Positions 26,666 through 35,055 of a DNA stretch of 64,000 nucleotides are shown piece after piece. Within the stretch, counting starts at the first letter, position 1, and the number at the start of each line of letters is the position of its first letter. Origin of the DNA: HGM13233 sp964478515 (GTDB taxonomy: Bacteria > Bacillota > Clostridia > Oscillospirales > Ruminococcaceae); the NCBI GenBank assembly GCA_964478515.1, contig CAYZIL010000001.1:1-64000 (forward strand), written 5' to 3'. The position numbers were made by a program, and so were the translations under genes. The notes beneath the pieces are model-generated. The model was not told the origin of the DNA, ran no database searches, and saw nothing but the letters and a program-made list of their open reading frames with translations.

Positions 26666-26710
26666 CAAAAACAGCGGCTTCCCCTTCAAGCGGGAAAGCC
26701 GCTGTTTTTG
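26666..26710 (+). terminator. secA terminator
   Basis: CAAAAACAGCGGCTT (26666-26680) pairs with AAGCCGCTGTTTTTG (26696-26710); the stem itself ends in a T5 tract. The A run on its 5' side makes it symmetrical. Confidence 0.85.
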
Positions 26711-26841
26711 CGGCGTCTGTATAGAGCCCCGCCGCACAAATTCCCTTCTTTTTTGCGTTTTTGATATATGTTATACTTTAGATAATACAGGTATATTTTA
26801 AATCGCCGGCAATTCGGGTGGACCTGGAGGTAGTTGACAGC

Positions 26842-27327
26842 ATGGATTTGCCAGAACGCAAAATTATGCGGCTTGCGGGGTACGATTATTCCTCGTGCGG
26901 TGCGTATTTTGTGACGATATGTGTTGCCGATAGAAATCCGTTGTTGTGGAATGCAGGGGCGGATATCATCCGCCCGAACGCCCCGACATTATCACAATAC
27001 GGGGAAATCGCGGCAAGGGCAATAGAGCAAATACCGTTGCATTATAAAGATGTTGTTGTGGACAAATATTGCGTTATGCCAGACCATGTGCATATAATCG
27101 TTTACATTATGCCAAATGAAAGCGGGCGAATGATATCCGCCCCTACATTGTCGGTTATAATCGGCTCCATGAAATGGTGGACAACAAAACAAATCGGGTT
27201 TCCAATCTGGCAAAAATCATTTTACGACCGCATTGTTCGCAGCGAAAAAGACTATCAAGAAATCTGGCAATACATTGACGAGAACCCGTTAAAATGGGAG
27301 GAAGACGTAATTTCCTGCTCAAAATGA
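26842..27327 (+). CDS. REP-associated tyrosine transposase (RAYT), IS200-like
   Basis: The 161-residue protein belongs to the Y1 HUH transposase superfamily. The HUH motif is PDHVHIIV (about residues 79-86) and the catalytic Tyr lies in the C-terminal YDRIVRSEKDYQEIWQYI region. The N-terminal GAYFVTICVADR block and the final ENPLKWEED are typical of RAYTs. ATG at 26842 is chosen by family alignment and follows GGAGG by 11 bases; GTG at 26818 is in frame upstream. Two inverted copies of a REP-like palindrome lie inside the gene. RAYTs nick REP sequences and are usually domesticated single-copy genes. A decayed relative lies 2 kb downstream. Confidence 0.9.
   Translation: MDLPERKIMRLAGYDYSSCGAYFVTICVADRNPLLWNAGADIIRPNAPTLSQYGEIAARAIEQIPLHYKDVVVDKYCVMPDHVHIIVYIMPNESGRMISAPTLSVIIGSMKWWTTKQIGFPIWQKSFYDRIVRSEKDYQEIWQYIDENPLKWEEDVISCSK
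26956..26976. repeat. REP-like palindrome inside the RAYT gene, copy 1
   Basis: Within this 21-base element GGGCGGAT pairs with ATCCGCCC around ATC (26957-26975). The element recurs in inverted orientation at 27123-27143 with 20 of 21 bases identical. Confidence 0.8.
27123..27143. repeat. REP-like palindrome inside the RAYT gene, copy 2 (inverted)
   Basis: Reverse complement of copy 1 with one mismatch. It encodes the variable segment just after the HUH motif. Confidence 0.8.
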
Positions 27328-27495
27328 GCGTAACGCCCGCAGCACGTCAATTTCAGGTTTTTCGGCAGGCGCGCTTCGTTTTTTGCCCTTTGACTGTTGA
27401 GACGAGGCAATAAACAGCCCGACACACCGAAATATACATCCATATTTTTCCGCAAAATTGCGGCTGACCATCTGCCGAGCCAAAGGAGGCGCCTT

Positions 27496-28452
27496 ATGCA
27501 CCAATGCAACGCAAACCTGCCGTCGTCCGACACCTATTTTATCCAGCCGGATGAGTTGCCCGTTATGCCGCCGCAGGATTTTCTCAACTTTGCCAAGATC
27601 GTCAACGGTCTGTTTTATATTGACGATAAGCACGCGGACAAGATAAAACCGTTTGCCGAAAATAAAGCGGTGGTAGATTATGTCTGCGACATGATCGACA
27701 GCTTTGAAGTGCCGGCAAGCGAAGTCACCCAGTCAATGGCATACAGCATGCTGCTGCTGGCATATTCGCAAACGGACAGAGCGCTCAAGATACTGGAAAG
27801 CCTGTGCAGACAGGCAATCGATGAGGACTATTTCGGGATGTGTCTTAATCTGAATTTTGCGCTGCGCGTGGCAAAAACGGAAAAGACCGAACGGCTTTGC
27901 AAAATAATGCGTCAATTTCTGGAAGATGATTATCGAAAGGCTTTTGACAAAAGCCGGTACTTTAAGTTTGCAGAGGAAGTTGGCCTTGACGTTTCGGCTA
28001 TTGCCGAGCGCATGAAAAGCGGCGACCGCGACGTCAGCAGCAGTTACAGCTTCGACCTTACCACGGTGGAGGACGTACGGTTCGAAATCCATGCCGACGA
28101 GCAGGACAAGAAGCGCTGGTATGTGCTGTGCGTGCGCATCAACGGTCCGGGCGCTTACCACGACCTTGATATTGATATATTGAGCAACCATCAGGATTCC
28201 CGCTCCTACTCTGTACTCTGGAATTCGCCGTACGAGCCCTACTCTTACAGCAAATACGAGTACATGGAGTTAAATCTTAACGGAAAGCTGACAGAGGTTC
28301 CAAACGGTTGTGACCTGCTGCACCTGAAGGAAACCATTGCATACATTGAGCAACTGATGGACGTGAAATTCATTCGCAAGCCGGTGTGTACCCGCTTCAG
28401 TCAAAGCATCAAGAACCGCAGGAAGCTCACAGAGTGGTTGACAAAAGAATAA
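27496..28452 (+). CDS. Hypothetical protein in an accessory island
   Basis: The protein has 318 residues and was not recognised. The ATG at 27496 follows a perfect AAAGGAGG by seven bases; a longer in-frame extension to 27397 lacks such a site. The first 190 residues are helical and resemble a repeat-type helical domain (MLLLAYSQTDRALKILESLC). The second part, about 190-318, is beta-rich with many Tyr and Asp (GPGAYHDLDIDIL, SPYEPYSYSKYEYMELNL). No signal peptide or membrane helix is present. Flanking by a transposase and its relic suggests accessory content; a toxin-immunity or defence role is conceivable but unsupported. Confidence 0.75.
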   Translation: MHQCNANLPSSDTYFIQPDELPVMPPQDFLNFAKIVNGLFYIDDKHADKIKPFAENKAVVDYVCDMIDSFEVPASEVTQSMAYSMLLLAYSQTDRALKILESLCRQAIDEDYFGMCLNLNFALRVAKTEKTERLCKIMRQFLEDDYRKAFDKSRYFKFAEEVGLDVSAIAERMKSGDRDVSSSYSFDLTTVEDVRFEIHADEQDKKRWYVLCVRINGPGAYHDLDIDILSNHQDSRSYSVLWNSPYEPYSYSKYEYMELNLNGKLTEVPNGCDLLHLKETIAYIEQLMDVKFIRKPVCTRFSQSIKNRRKLTEWLTKE

Positions 28453-28529
28453 TTGCGGCAAGACAACCACCCCACCGTACATCTGGAAAATATAGTTGCC
28501 GGAAGAAAAAAATATCATACGGAGGCAAT

Positions 28530-28802
28530 ATGAGTGAGTTTAGACCGACAATTGGCAAGTGGAACGATTTGGAAAACTATGATATTGAGGAACCGGATTG
28601 GCGCCAGGTGCTGGAACTTGCAGACAGGTACCGGGACGCCGGCGACGTCAGAAAAATAATGAGCTGGATTGTTGAGCGCAGAATTGAGAACGACTATAGA
28701 TTGAACTATATCGCTTCCTATGGCTTATATAACATTGCCGGGTTTAACAAGCAGGAATTAATCGATATTATTTTTGAGCGTCAGGCCAACGCGGTGTTTT
28801 AG
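28530..28802 (+). CDS. Small hypothetical protein
   Basis: The protein has 90 residues and is acidic and helical (EEPDWRQVLELADRYRDAGDVRKI). ATG at 28530 follows CGGAGG by six bases; a longer frame to 28386 would overlap the previous gene. It was not recognised. It follows the 318-residue unknown gene by 77 bases in the same direction and ends against transposase remnants, so it may be the second gene of a small operon or be truncated at its C-terminus. Confidence 0.6.
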   Translation: MSEFRPTIGKWNDLENYDIEEPDWRQVLELADRYRDAGDVRKIMSWIVERRIENDYRLNYIASYGLYNIAGFNKQELIDIIFERQANAVF

Positions 28803-28929
28803 TTAACTGAATTGAGCAGTTCTCTTGAAGAGTATGCGGTAAACGTATTTAAGCGCACGCACGTGCCTTGCGAAATAATTCGGGAATTTATAGAGAGATA
28901 AATTGCAATTCACAGATATAGGTCGTATC

Positions 28930-28951
28930 GTAGTGGACGGGTTTCCCGTCC
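28930..28951. repeat. REP-like palindrome in the RAYT relic, copy 1
   Basis: GGACGGG pairs with CCCGTCC around TTT (28935-28951). An inverted copy is at 29109-29129. Confidence 0.75.
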
Positions 28952-29108
28952 CGAACATATCGGTTAATCTGGCCGCACAAGGCGGCGTCGTAGAACAATT
29001 CATCAAAGGCATACCGCAAAAATACGCGAATGTAAATGTTGAAAAATTTGTTGTAATGCCGAAGTACATTCATTTATTATTGCTAATTTGCAAAACAGGA
29101 AGCCACGA

Positions 29109-29129
29109 GGCGGGAAACCCGTCCACTAC
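29109..29129. repeat. REP-like palindrome in the RAYT relic, copy 2 (inverted)
   Basis: Reverse complement of copy 1 with one difference over 21 bases, located just after the degenerated HUH motif. Confidence 0.75.
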
Positions 29130-29164
29130 TTTGTCGGTGGTAATCGGCTCCATGAAACGGTAAT

Positions 29165-29692
29165 ATGTTAAAAAAGATATGCTGTCTGTTAAAAAAATGG
29201 ATAATAATTATAGGTGTATTGATTCCATTATCATTCTATATCTTGCACAACTTGTTGAATGCTTTCAATTTGGAATTCAGGCGGTGGATTGTTTATTTTG
29301 TAGCTTTTATTTCGTTTGTATTAATAATCGCCGGAATTTTTCAGCTGTTGTTTAGAATTAAAACAAGAGTTTTAAAAAACGTACTTACTTCTATATTAAT
29401 AATTGCATTGGCAATTTCCTGCCCATACATGGTGGCACTAACCGGATTTTCGTATACTCCTGAACACGTTGTGACCAAAGATGGTATTAGGCTCGTTGCC
29501 TATGTAGATGGATTTATGCACACAAGTGTAGACTATTATGACTATGTAAACTTCATGATTTGCGGTTCTCAATTGCAATTATATGAAGATTACGGAGACG
29601 GCGGGTTTGACCCGATTCGGAATTCGCAGGGCCTTACATATAATGTGCAGGATTATATTTGGTATGACGATGCGGGGAACCCAATCAAATAA
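29165..29692 (+). CDS. Hypothetical membrane protein, A/T-rich
   Basis: The protein has 175 residues with three hydrophobic segments (about 12-32, 40-62 and 72-92) followed by a soluble, Tyr- and Asp-rich domain of about 80 residues predicted to lie outside the membrane (VDYYDYVNFMICG, YNVQDYIWYDDAG). Base composition is clearly lower in GC than the neighbouring core genes. The ATG comes one base after the stop codon of the RAYT relic and lacks a strong ribosome binding site. A clear terminator follows. Function unknown. Confidence 0.65.
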   Translation: MLKKICCLLKKWIIIIGVLIPLSFYILHNLLNAFNLEFRRWIVYFVAFISFVLIIAGIFQLLFRIKTRVLKNVLTSILIIALAISCPYMVALTGFSYTPEHVVTKDGIRLVAYVDGFMHTSVDYYDYVNFMICGSQLQLYEDYGDGGFDPIRNSQGLTYNVQDYIWYDDAGNPIK

Positions 29693-29731
29693 TATACCAA
29701 ATATATTGCGAACATAAACTAAATTAAGAGA

Positions 29732-29787
29732 AGCGCCCGTCCAAAAGAATTTCAATTCTTTCAGACGGGCGCTAATTCTATTTTTTT
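29732..29787 (+). terminator. Terminator at the end of the accessory island
   Basis: AGCGCCCGTC (29732-29741) pairs with GACGGGCGCT (29764-29773); inside, AAAGAAT pairs with ATTCTTT. A seven-T run follows at about 29781-29787. Confidence 0.85.
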
Positions 29788-29870
29788 GCGCTCACCGCCG
29801 CAAATGTCTTTTGTGCCCTTTGAGTCGCAGCGGCGCGGCGGCGCGCGCGATTATTTGTCTCGCACCGCGC

Positions 29871-31175
29871 TTAAGCGGCCGCCTGCGCGCGCTTTTTCTC
29901 TTTGACCGCAAAGTACAGCGGCACCAGCGTCAGAACCACAAATGCCGCCGCAAACAGGAACAGCGCCCCAGAAGGCGAGGTGCCCGCCTGGCCGTTTATC
30001 ACGACCGGCACGCCCCAGCGCTTAATTATCGGGCTGGCTATCGCCGGGCCGATAATCATTGGAATAAGCACGAAGAATATGATTCTTATACCCTCGTACT
30101 GGCCGCGCTGGCCCTCGGGATAAAGGTTTTTCACCCAGGCCGTGGTCGTTTGCAGTACCAGCACATAGCCGACGCCGGCAAGAATTATGCCCGCCTCAAT
30201 AAGTACCACGTTGCCGCCGCAAAGACCGAGTATCAGCAGTCCGGCTATAGAAAACACCACCGCCGCGACTATCATCAGGTCGTGCCGGCCGCGGTTAATA
30301 AACTTAATTGCCGGAACGGTAAACAGCACCGCCGCCAACAGTCCCACGCCCTCAATAATACCGGCTGTGCCCTCGGAATAGCCGAGCGTGTAAATGAAAT
30401 AGTTGCCGACATGGACAAAATAAAAATTAAAGCAGATAAAGTAGGTCGTCATTATAAAAAACACGCAGAAGAGCTGGCGGTTTTTGACAAACGTGCGAAA
30501 ATTGAACACCGACAGCAGCTGGTGCATAAAGCCCTTTTCGTCGCGCTGCGGCTTGACGTCGCCCTCGCGCATAAAGGCCACACCGGCCGCGCCGACAACG
30601 GCGACGAAAACGCCCATAAATATAAAGAAGGCAAAGTAGCCGAATTTTTCTATTATTATGCCCGCGCCCACCGTGCCGATTATTGTCGCAAGCACCGGTT
30701 GAGCCGCCGCGACTGCGCCCAACTGGCCGCGGTTGTGCGCGTCGGTAATGTCTGTCGTCCAGGAATTGAAGCCGGCGTCATTACCCATTGAGCCGAAAAA
30801 GCTCATCAGCGCGTCCATGGCTACGACCATTGCCGCGGCCAGAAGCAGCGGACTTTTCGGCAAAAATTCGGTAGCGCCGAAGGCTACGGTAAAGCCGCCC
30901 CAAAGAATGTATCCCCAAAAAATAAAGGGACGGCGGCGGCCTATGCGGTCGCTGAGTGTGCCGCTGACAAAAGTCGAAACTGTCGTAAATGCGGCCGACA
31001 CCGCCGTCATCCAGGCGATTATTGCTGCGTCGGGCCCGATTTTGGCGTAGACGAAGGTATTGAACCACTGGTTTTCGACATTCCAGCACAGCTGCCCGAC
31101 AAGGCCCACCGCCCAAATAAGCACCCAATTGCGCAGCGTTATACCTGCGAGCCTCTTTTCGCTCTCAGCGTTCAT
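29871..31175 (-). CDS. MFS transporter, sugar-type (GPH-like)
   Basis: The 434-residue membrane protein has 12 hydrophobic segments. The loop between helices 2 and 3 reads GTLSDRIGRRRPFI, the MFS motif A. DITDAHNRGQLGA resembles loops of glycoside-pentoside-hexuronide type cation symporters. Substrate is not evident; a sugar or sugar derivative is the best guess. It overlaps the DUF3006 gene by 11 bases, so the two are co-transcribed with the ComEC-like gene. A helical, Lys/Arg-rich C-terminus faces the cytosol. Confidence 0.85.
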   Translation of the reverse strand: MNAESEKRLAGITLRNWVLIWAVGLVGQLCWNVENQWFNTFVYAKIGPDAAIIAWMTAVSAAFTTVSTFVSGTLSDRIGRRRPFIFWGYILWGGFTVAFGATEFLPKSPLLLAAAMVVAMDALMSFFGSMGNDAGFNSWTTDITDAHNRGQLGAVAAAQPVLATIIGTVGAGIIIEKFGYFAFFIFMGVFVAVVGAAGVAFMREGDVKPQRDEKGFMHQLLSVFNFRTFVKNRQLFCVFFIMTTYFICFNFYFVHVGNYFIYTLGYSEGTAGIIEGVGLLAAVLFTVPAIKFINRGRHDLMIVAAVVFSIAGLLILGLCGGNVVLIEAGIILAGVGYVLVLQTTTAWVKNLYPEGQRGQYEGIRIIFFVLIPMIIGPAIASPIIKRWGVPVVINGQAGTSPSGALFLFAAAFVVLTLVPLYFAVKEKKRAQAAA

Positions 31176-31401
31176 CGTCCGTTTTCTCCCCTCTTTTTTT
31201 CAGTTCCGTCAACATGCGCTGTACCGAATTGCGTCGCTTGTCTGCGCGCCTGGCGAAAAAGACGCCCGCGGCGTCTCGCCACAGCAGCATGGCCTCGCAC
31301 ACTTCAAAGTCAAAGCTGTCTTCCGGCAGTTCCAGCCGCGTGCCGTCGTCGCCGACAAGCACCGCCGTTCCCTGCTCCACTCTGTCGACTGAATACAACA
31401 T
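31165..31401 (-). CDS. DUF3006 protein
   Basis: The 78-residue protein matches DUF3006: it starts MLYSVDRVEQGTAVLVGDDG and has the LPEDSF turn typical of this small beta-barrel. Such proteins are often encoded next to ComEC-like metallo-beta-lactamase-fold genes, as here (4 bases downstream), and may bind or modulate them. The C-terminal half is basic and helical (RRADKRRNSVQRMLTELKKRGEK). Confidence 0.85.
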   Translation of the reverse strand: MLYSVDRVEQGTAVLVGDDGTRLELPEDSFDFEVCEAMLLWRDAAGVFFARRADKRRNSVQRMLTELKKRGEKTDDER

Positions 31402-31405
31402 TTTT

Positions 31406-32365
31406 TCACTCCCTTTGCGCCGCCGCGCTCAAGCCCTCGCCGTCGCTGACAAAGGTGACCGTCCCGTTTTGCGCGGTGATAAAATATTTAATTTTGCAGC
31501 TTTTCAGCAGCTCCAGCGTCTGCTGGTGCGGGTAGCCGTAGGAATTGTCGGCGCTGCAGCTTATTACCGCGTAGGCGGCGCGCGTTGCCCGGTAAAATTG
31601 CTTTGAGCCGGCGTAGCGCGAGCCGTGGTGACCGACTTTTATTACGTCGCAGTTCAACTGAACGCCGCGGTCAAGTAAAAACTGCTCGGTCTGCCGCTCG
31701 GCGTCGCCCATGAACAAAAACGCCCGCTCGCCGTAAACATATCTTATTACCAGCGAGCAGGCGTTGAGGTCGTCAAAGACTTCCCCGCCGCAGAGCAACT
31801 GCAGCTCGCCGCGGTCCAGCGCAATAACACCGTCGCTGCGCGCGTCAATATAGCCGGTACCGAGTCGCTGTAAAGTGCTAAGCAGCTCAATATAGGTGCT
31901 GTTCGTCGGCACGAGCTCATCCGGCAGCTCTCCGGCGACAAAATTGCGCACGCTGAGCGCTTGCAATACGTCAAGCATACCGCCGATATGGTCGGTGTGC
32001 GGGTGGGTGCAAACGAGATAATCTATCTTTTTTATGCCGCGCTCGCGCAGCCAGGCGACTATTCCGTCGCCGGCGTCCCAGTCGCCGGCGTCAATCATCA
32101 CCACACTGTCGCCGGCAATTATGACACTGCAATCTCCCTGGCCGACGTCGAGAAAGCTGACGCTGACCTCGTCGTTCGCAAGTTGGCTCGCAGTGCCGGA
32201 ATAGTCAACGTCAAGCCGCTCGTAGACGGCGCGCCACCCCACGGCGCGCACCAGCAGCACGACGGCAAGCAGCAACGCCGCCGCGCCCGCAGACGCGACG
32301 GCGAAAAGTATCGCGCGTCTTTTTCGCGCCGCAGCGCCGTATTTACGGTGTCGGTATGCGGACAA
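31406..32365 (-). CDS. ComEC/Rec2-type metallo-beta-lactamase-fold hydrolase, membrane-anchored
   Basis: The protein has 319 residues. After a basic N-terminus one membrane helix (about residues 18-42) anchors the enzyme outside the cell. The catalytic domain starts VSFLDVGQGDCSVI and has the metal motif THPHTDHIGG (about 119-128), a later VIKVGHHGS and the terminal YFITAQNGTVTF. This is the soluble domain of ComEC-like proteins, which degrade the non-transforming DNA strand in known cases. The channel domain of ComEC is absent. TTG at 32365 is the probable start; it lacks a clear ribosome binding site. Confidence 0.85.
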   Translation of the reverse strand: MSAYRHRKYGAAARKRRAILFAVASAGAAALLLAVVLLVRAVGWRAVYERLDVDYSGTASQLANDEVSVSFLDVGQGDCSVIIAGDSVVMIDAGDWDAGDGIVAWLRERGIKKIDYLVCTHPHTDHIGGMLDVLQALSVRNFVAGELPDELVPTNSTYIELLSTLQRLGTGYIDARSDGVIALDRGELQLLCGGEVFDDLNACSLVIRYVYGERAFLFMGDAERQTEQFLLDRGVQLNCDVIKVGHHGSRYAGSKQFYRATRAAYAVISCSADNSYGYPHQQTLELLKSCKIKYFITAQNGTVTFVSDGEGLSAAAQRE

Positions 32366-32401
32366 ATTCTGCCGCCGCCCTTTCCTTGGTCATTACAGTG
32401 T

Positions 32402-35035
32402 TCAGTCGTCGCTGCGCCGCAGTTTCATCTCCTGCCAGTGCGTGCGGCTCAGCTTTACCTCGCGCGGCTTGTTGCCGTCGGAGGGCCCAACAATGCCGCG
32501 CTCCTCCATTGCGTCAATTATTCGCGCGGCGCGGCCGTAACCGACGCGCAGCCGGCGCTGCAGCAGCGAGGTGGAAATCTGTCCACTCTCCACAGCCACG
32601 TCAATGGCGTTGTCCAACAGCGGGTCGTCGGACTCGCCGGCGGCGACAGCGGTGTTCTTGTCGGCGACCGCAAGGCGCTCTATCTCGCTGACTACGTCGG
32701 CGTCGTAGGGCTCGTCGCCCTGTTTTTCTCCCAGGTGGCGGACAAAATCCACTACCGAGTTGACCTCTTCCTCGCTGACATAGCAGCCCTGCAATCTAAT
32801 GGGCTTGTTAACTTCAATGGGTCTGAAAAGCATATCGCCGCGACCGAGCAGCATCTCGGCGCCCTGCCCGTCCAAAATTGTGCGGCTGTCCACCTGCGAC
32901 GACACCGCAAAGGCTATTCGCGAGGGAATGTTGGCCTTTATCAGTCCCGTTATTACGTCGACCGAGGGGCGCTGCGTGGCCACGACCAGATGCATGCCGG
33001 CGGCGCGCGCCAGCTGAGCCAGACGGCAGATGGCGTCCTCGACCTCGTTGTGAGCCACCATCATCAAATCTGACAGCTCGTCGATTATTATAACTATCTT
33101 CGGCAAATGCTCAAGCGGCGTCTCTTCTTCGGTTTCGGCGTCCGCTTTGGCGGCTTTCTGCTCTGCGAGCTTGCGCTCGACATATTTGTTATAAGTATCT
33201 ATATTCTTGACGCCGGCGTCAGAGAACAGCTTGTAGCGCTTCATCATCTCGCCCAGCGCCCAGCTGAGCACTCCAGCCGCCTTGCGCGGGTCGGTGACGA
33301 CCGGCGACAGCAGGTGCGGAATACCGTTGTAGCCAATAAACTCCACCGACTTGGGGTCAATCAATATCATGCGCACGTCGTCGGGTGACGATTTATAAAT
33401 TAAACTTACTATTATGCTGTTGAGGCACACCGACTTGCCGGAATTTGTCGCGCCGGCTACGAGCATATGCGGCATGGCGGCAATATCGGCAACGCGCACA
33501 TGACCGTCCAGGTCTTTGCCCAGCGCCACCGTCAGCGGCGCTTTGGCGTCGGCAAATTCGCTGCTTTCCAGCACGCTGCGCAGCCCGACGACCGACTTGA
33601 CGCGGTTCGGCACCTCAATGCCCACCGCCGCCTTATTGGGTATCGGCGCTTCTATGCGCACGCCGGTGGTCGCAAGCGACAAGGCTATGTCCTGCGCAAG
33701 GTTGCTGATTCGGTTGACACGCACGCCGGAATTGGGCTGCAGCTCGTAGCGAGTGACTGTCGGGCCGCAGCTGATGTCGACGACCTTGGTCTGTACTCCG
33801 AAGTCGTTTAGCGTTTTTACAAGCTTGTCCGCGTTGGCGCGCAGTTCTGCGGAAACGTCCGAACTGTCGGCCGCAGTGCGCTTGAGCAGCGACAGCGGCG
33901 GAAAGCGGTAATCCGCCTTTTCACGGCCGGGTTTTTCCGGCTCGCCGCCCTGTGTGCTTGCCGCGGTAAGCGGCTCTGCGGCAGGACGGCGCGCGGCCTT
34001 GTGTACCAGCGCGTCAAGCTCGGACTCCGAATGTGTCTCGTTGTCGCCGAATATCTCGCGGATTACCTGCGAACTCTGCTGAAGTGTCGGCGCGGCAGTC
34101 TCGGTTTGAGCGGCCGATTTTTCCGCCGCCGTGCCGACTTCCGGCAGCGCCGCGGCCGGCTTTGCCGGTTGAGCTGCGCCGGTCACCGCTGCGCCGCTGC
34201 GTGCCGGCGAGGCCGGGCCGAGCGGCAGGTCTATGTCGAATTTTGCGCCGCGCGTCGGCGCCGCCTTTTCCGGTTCCTCTTTTTGTGGGTTCTCTGTTTC
34301 CGTCTTGGCGGCACGGCGCGCCGCAGCGGCCTCTTGCGCCGTCAGCGGGATGTCGGGCGAGGGCATTCTCTGCCGGCGCTGCTGTTCTTCTTGCACTACC
34401 TCGCGCTCGAGTTCGCGCCGCTCGCGCGCCTTTTTGACTGAATCCGCGGTCTTGCCGGCAGCGCTGCGGAATAAATTGATTATTCCCACTACGGTGCGGC
34501 CGCTCAGAATCATGAACAACACGAAAATAGCTATGCAAATTACCACTGCCGACCCGGCTTTTCCCAGTCGGTCGTAAAGCAGCATTCCGCTCACAGCGGA
34601 CACCGCGCCGCCGCCCGTGCCGCCGGCGCCCAGGGCGTAAAGCTCTTTCAATTTGCCGACGAAGGTCGCGGAGGTGGCAAAATTGCTGCCGAAAATGTAA
34701 AAAGCGCCGCACACACACAGTGCCAGGGCAATGCTCAGCCATATCTGCGCGCTGCTGGGCCGTTTTTCGTAGCCCGTCATAATTGCGGCGTAGACAAGCA
34801 GCGGTCCGAGTGCGTACGCCACCAGCCCGAAAATCCCGAACAGCACGTCGTGCAGCGTTTTCCAGTCCCGCTCGCCCTCAATGAACGCCAGACACGTCAA
34901 CAGCACTCCGAGCGCAAACAGCACCAAAGAAGTCACCCGCGCGCGCGACTTTGCGCGGCGCTGTGCCTCTTTCTTCATGCGTTCTCTTTCCTGCGCGGCT
35001 TTGCTGGGGCGCCCGCGCTTGCTCGTTTGTGCCAT
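32402..35035 (-). CDS. ftsK: DNA translocase FtsK/SpoIIIE
   Basis: The 877-residue protein has four N-terminal membrane helices (about residues 33-180), a Pro/Ala/Glu-rich linker (about 210-400) and a RecA-like motor. Walker A is GATNSGKSV and Walker B is KIVIIIDELSDLM. The C-terminal gamma domain (LLQRRLRVGYGRAARIIDAMEERGI) recognises KOPS/SRS-type sequences. It pumps DNA during division or sporulation. The divergent N-terminal linker is long but in the normal range. It lies 20 bases downstream of uppP, so the two are probably co-transcribed. Confidence 0.95.
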   Translation of the reverse strand: MAQTSKRGRPSKAAQERERMKKEAQRRAKSRARVTSLVLFALGVLLTCLAFIEGERDWKTLHDVLFGIFGLVAYALGPLLVYAAIMTGYEKRPSSAQIWLSIALALCVCGAFYIFGSNFATSATFVGKLKELYALGAGGTGGGAVSAVSGMLLYDRLGKAGSAVVICIAIFVLFMILSGRTVVGIINLFRSAAGKTADSVKKARERRELEREVVQEEQQRRQRMPSPDIPLTAQEAAAARRAAKTETENPQKEEPEKAAPTRGAKFDIDLPLGPASPARSGAAVTGAAQPAKPAAALPEVGTAAEKSAAQTETAAPTLQQSSQVIREIFGDNETHSESELDALVHKAARRPAAEPLTAASTQGGEPEKPGREKADYRFPPLSLLKRTAADSSDVSAELRANADKLVKTLNDFGVQTKVVDISCGPTVTRYELQPNSGVRVNRISNLAQDIALSLATTGVRIEAPIPNKAAVGIEVPNRVKSVVGLRSVLESSEFADAKAPLTVALGKDLDGHVRVADIAAMPHMLVAGATNSGKSVCLNSIIVSLIYKSSPDDVRMILIDPKSVEFIGYNGIPHLLSPVVTDPRKAAGVLSWALGEMMKRYKLFSDAGVKNIDTYNKYVERKLAEQKAAKADAETEEETPLEHLPKIVIIIDELSDLMMVAHNEVEDAICRLAQLARAAGMHLVVATQRPSVDVITGLIKANIPSRIAFAVSSQVDSRTILDGQGAEMLLGRGDMLFRPIEVNKPIRLQGCYVSEEEVNSVVDFVRHLGEKQGDEPYDADVVSEIERLAVADKNTAVAAGESDDPLLDNAIDVAVESGQISTSLLQRRLRVGYGRAARIIDAMEERGIVGPSDGNKPREVKLSRTHWQEMKLRRSDD

Positions 35036-35055
35036 ATGTACTTCCCGTTTCTAAT

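Larger units (their letters stand above)
28903..29163 (+). pseudogene. Decayed RAYT transposase fragment
   Basis: The 86-codon frame matches the central part of RAYT proteins. FVVMPKYIHLLLLI corresponds to the VMPDHVHII block of the intact copy, and STTLSVVIGSMK to PTLSVIIGSMK. The first HUH histidine is lost (YIH instead of HVH), the N-terminal GAYFVTIC block is missing, and the frame stops right after SMKR, so the catalytic tyrosine region is gone. It carries its own pair of inverted palindromes at the same relative positions as the intact gene. Confidence 0.85.

Noticed and set aside
28803..29069. 88-codon minus-strand frame
   Set aside because: It is antisense to the RAYT relic and has no independent support.
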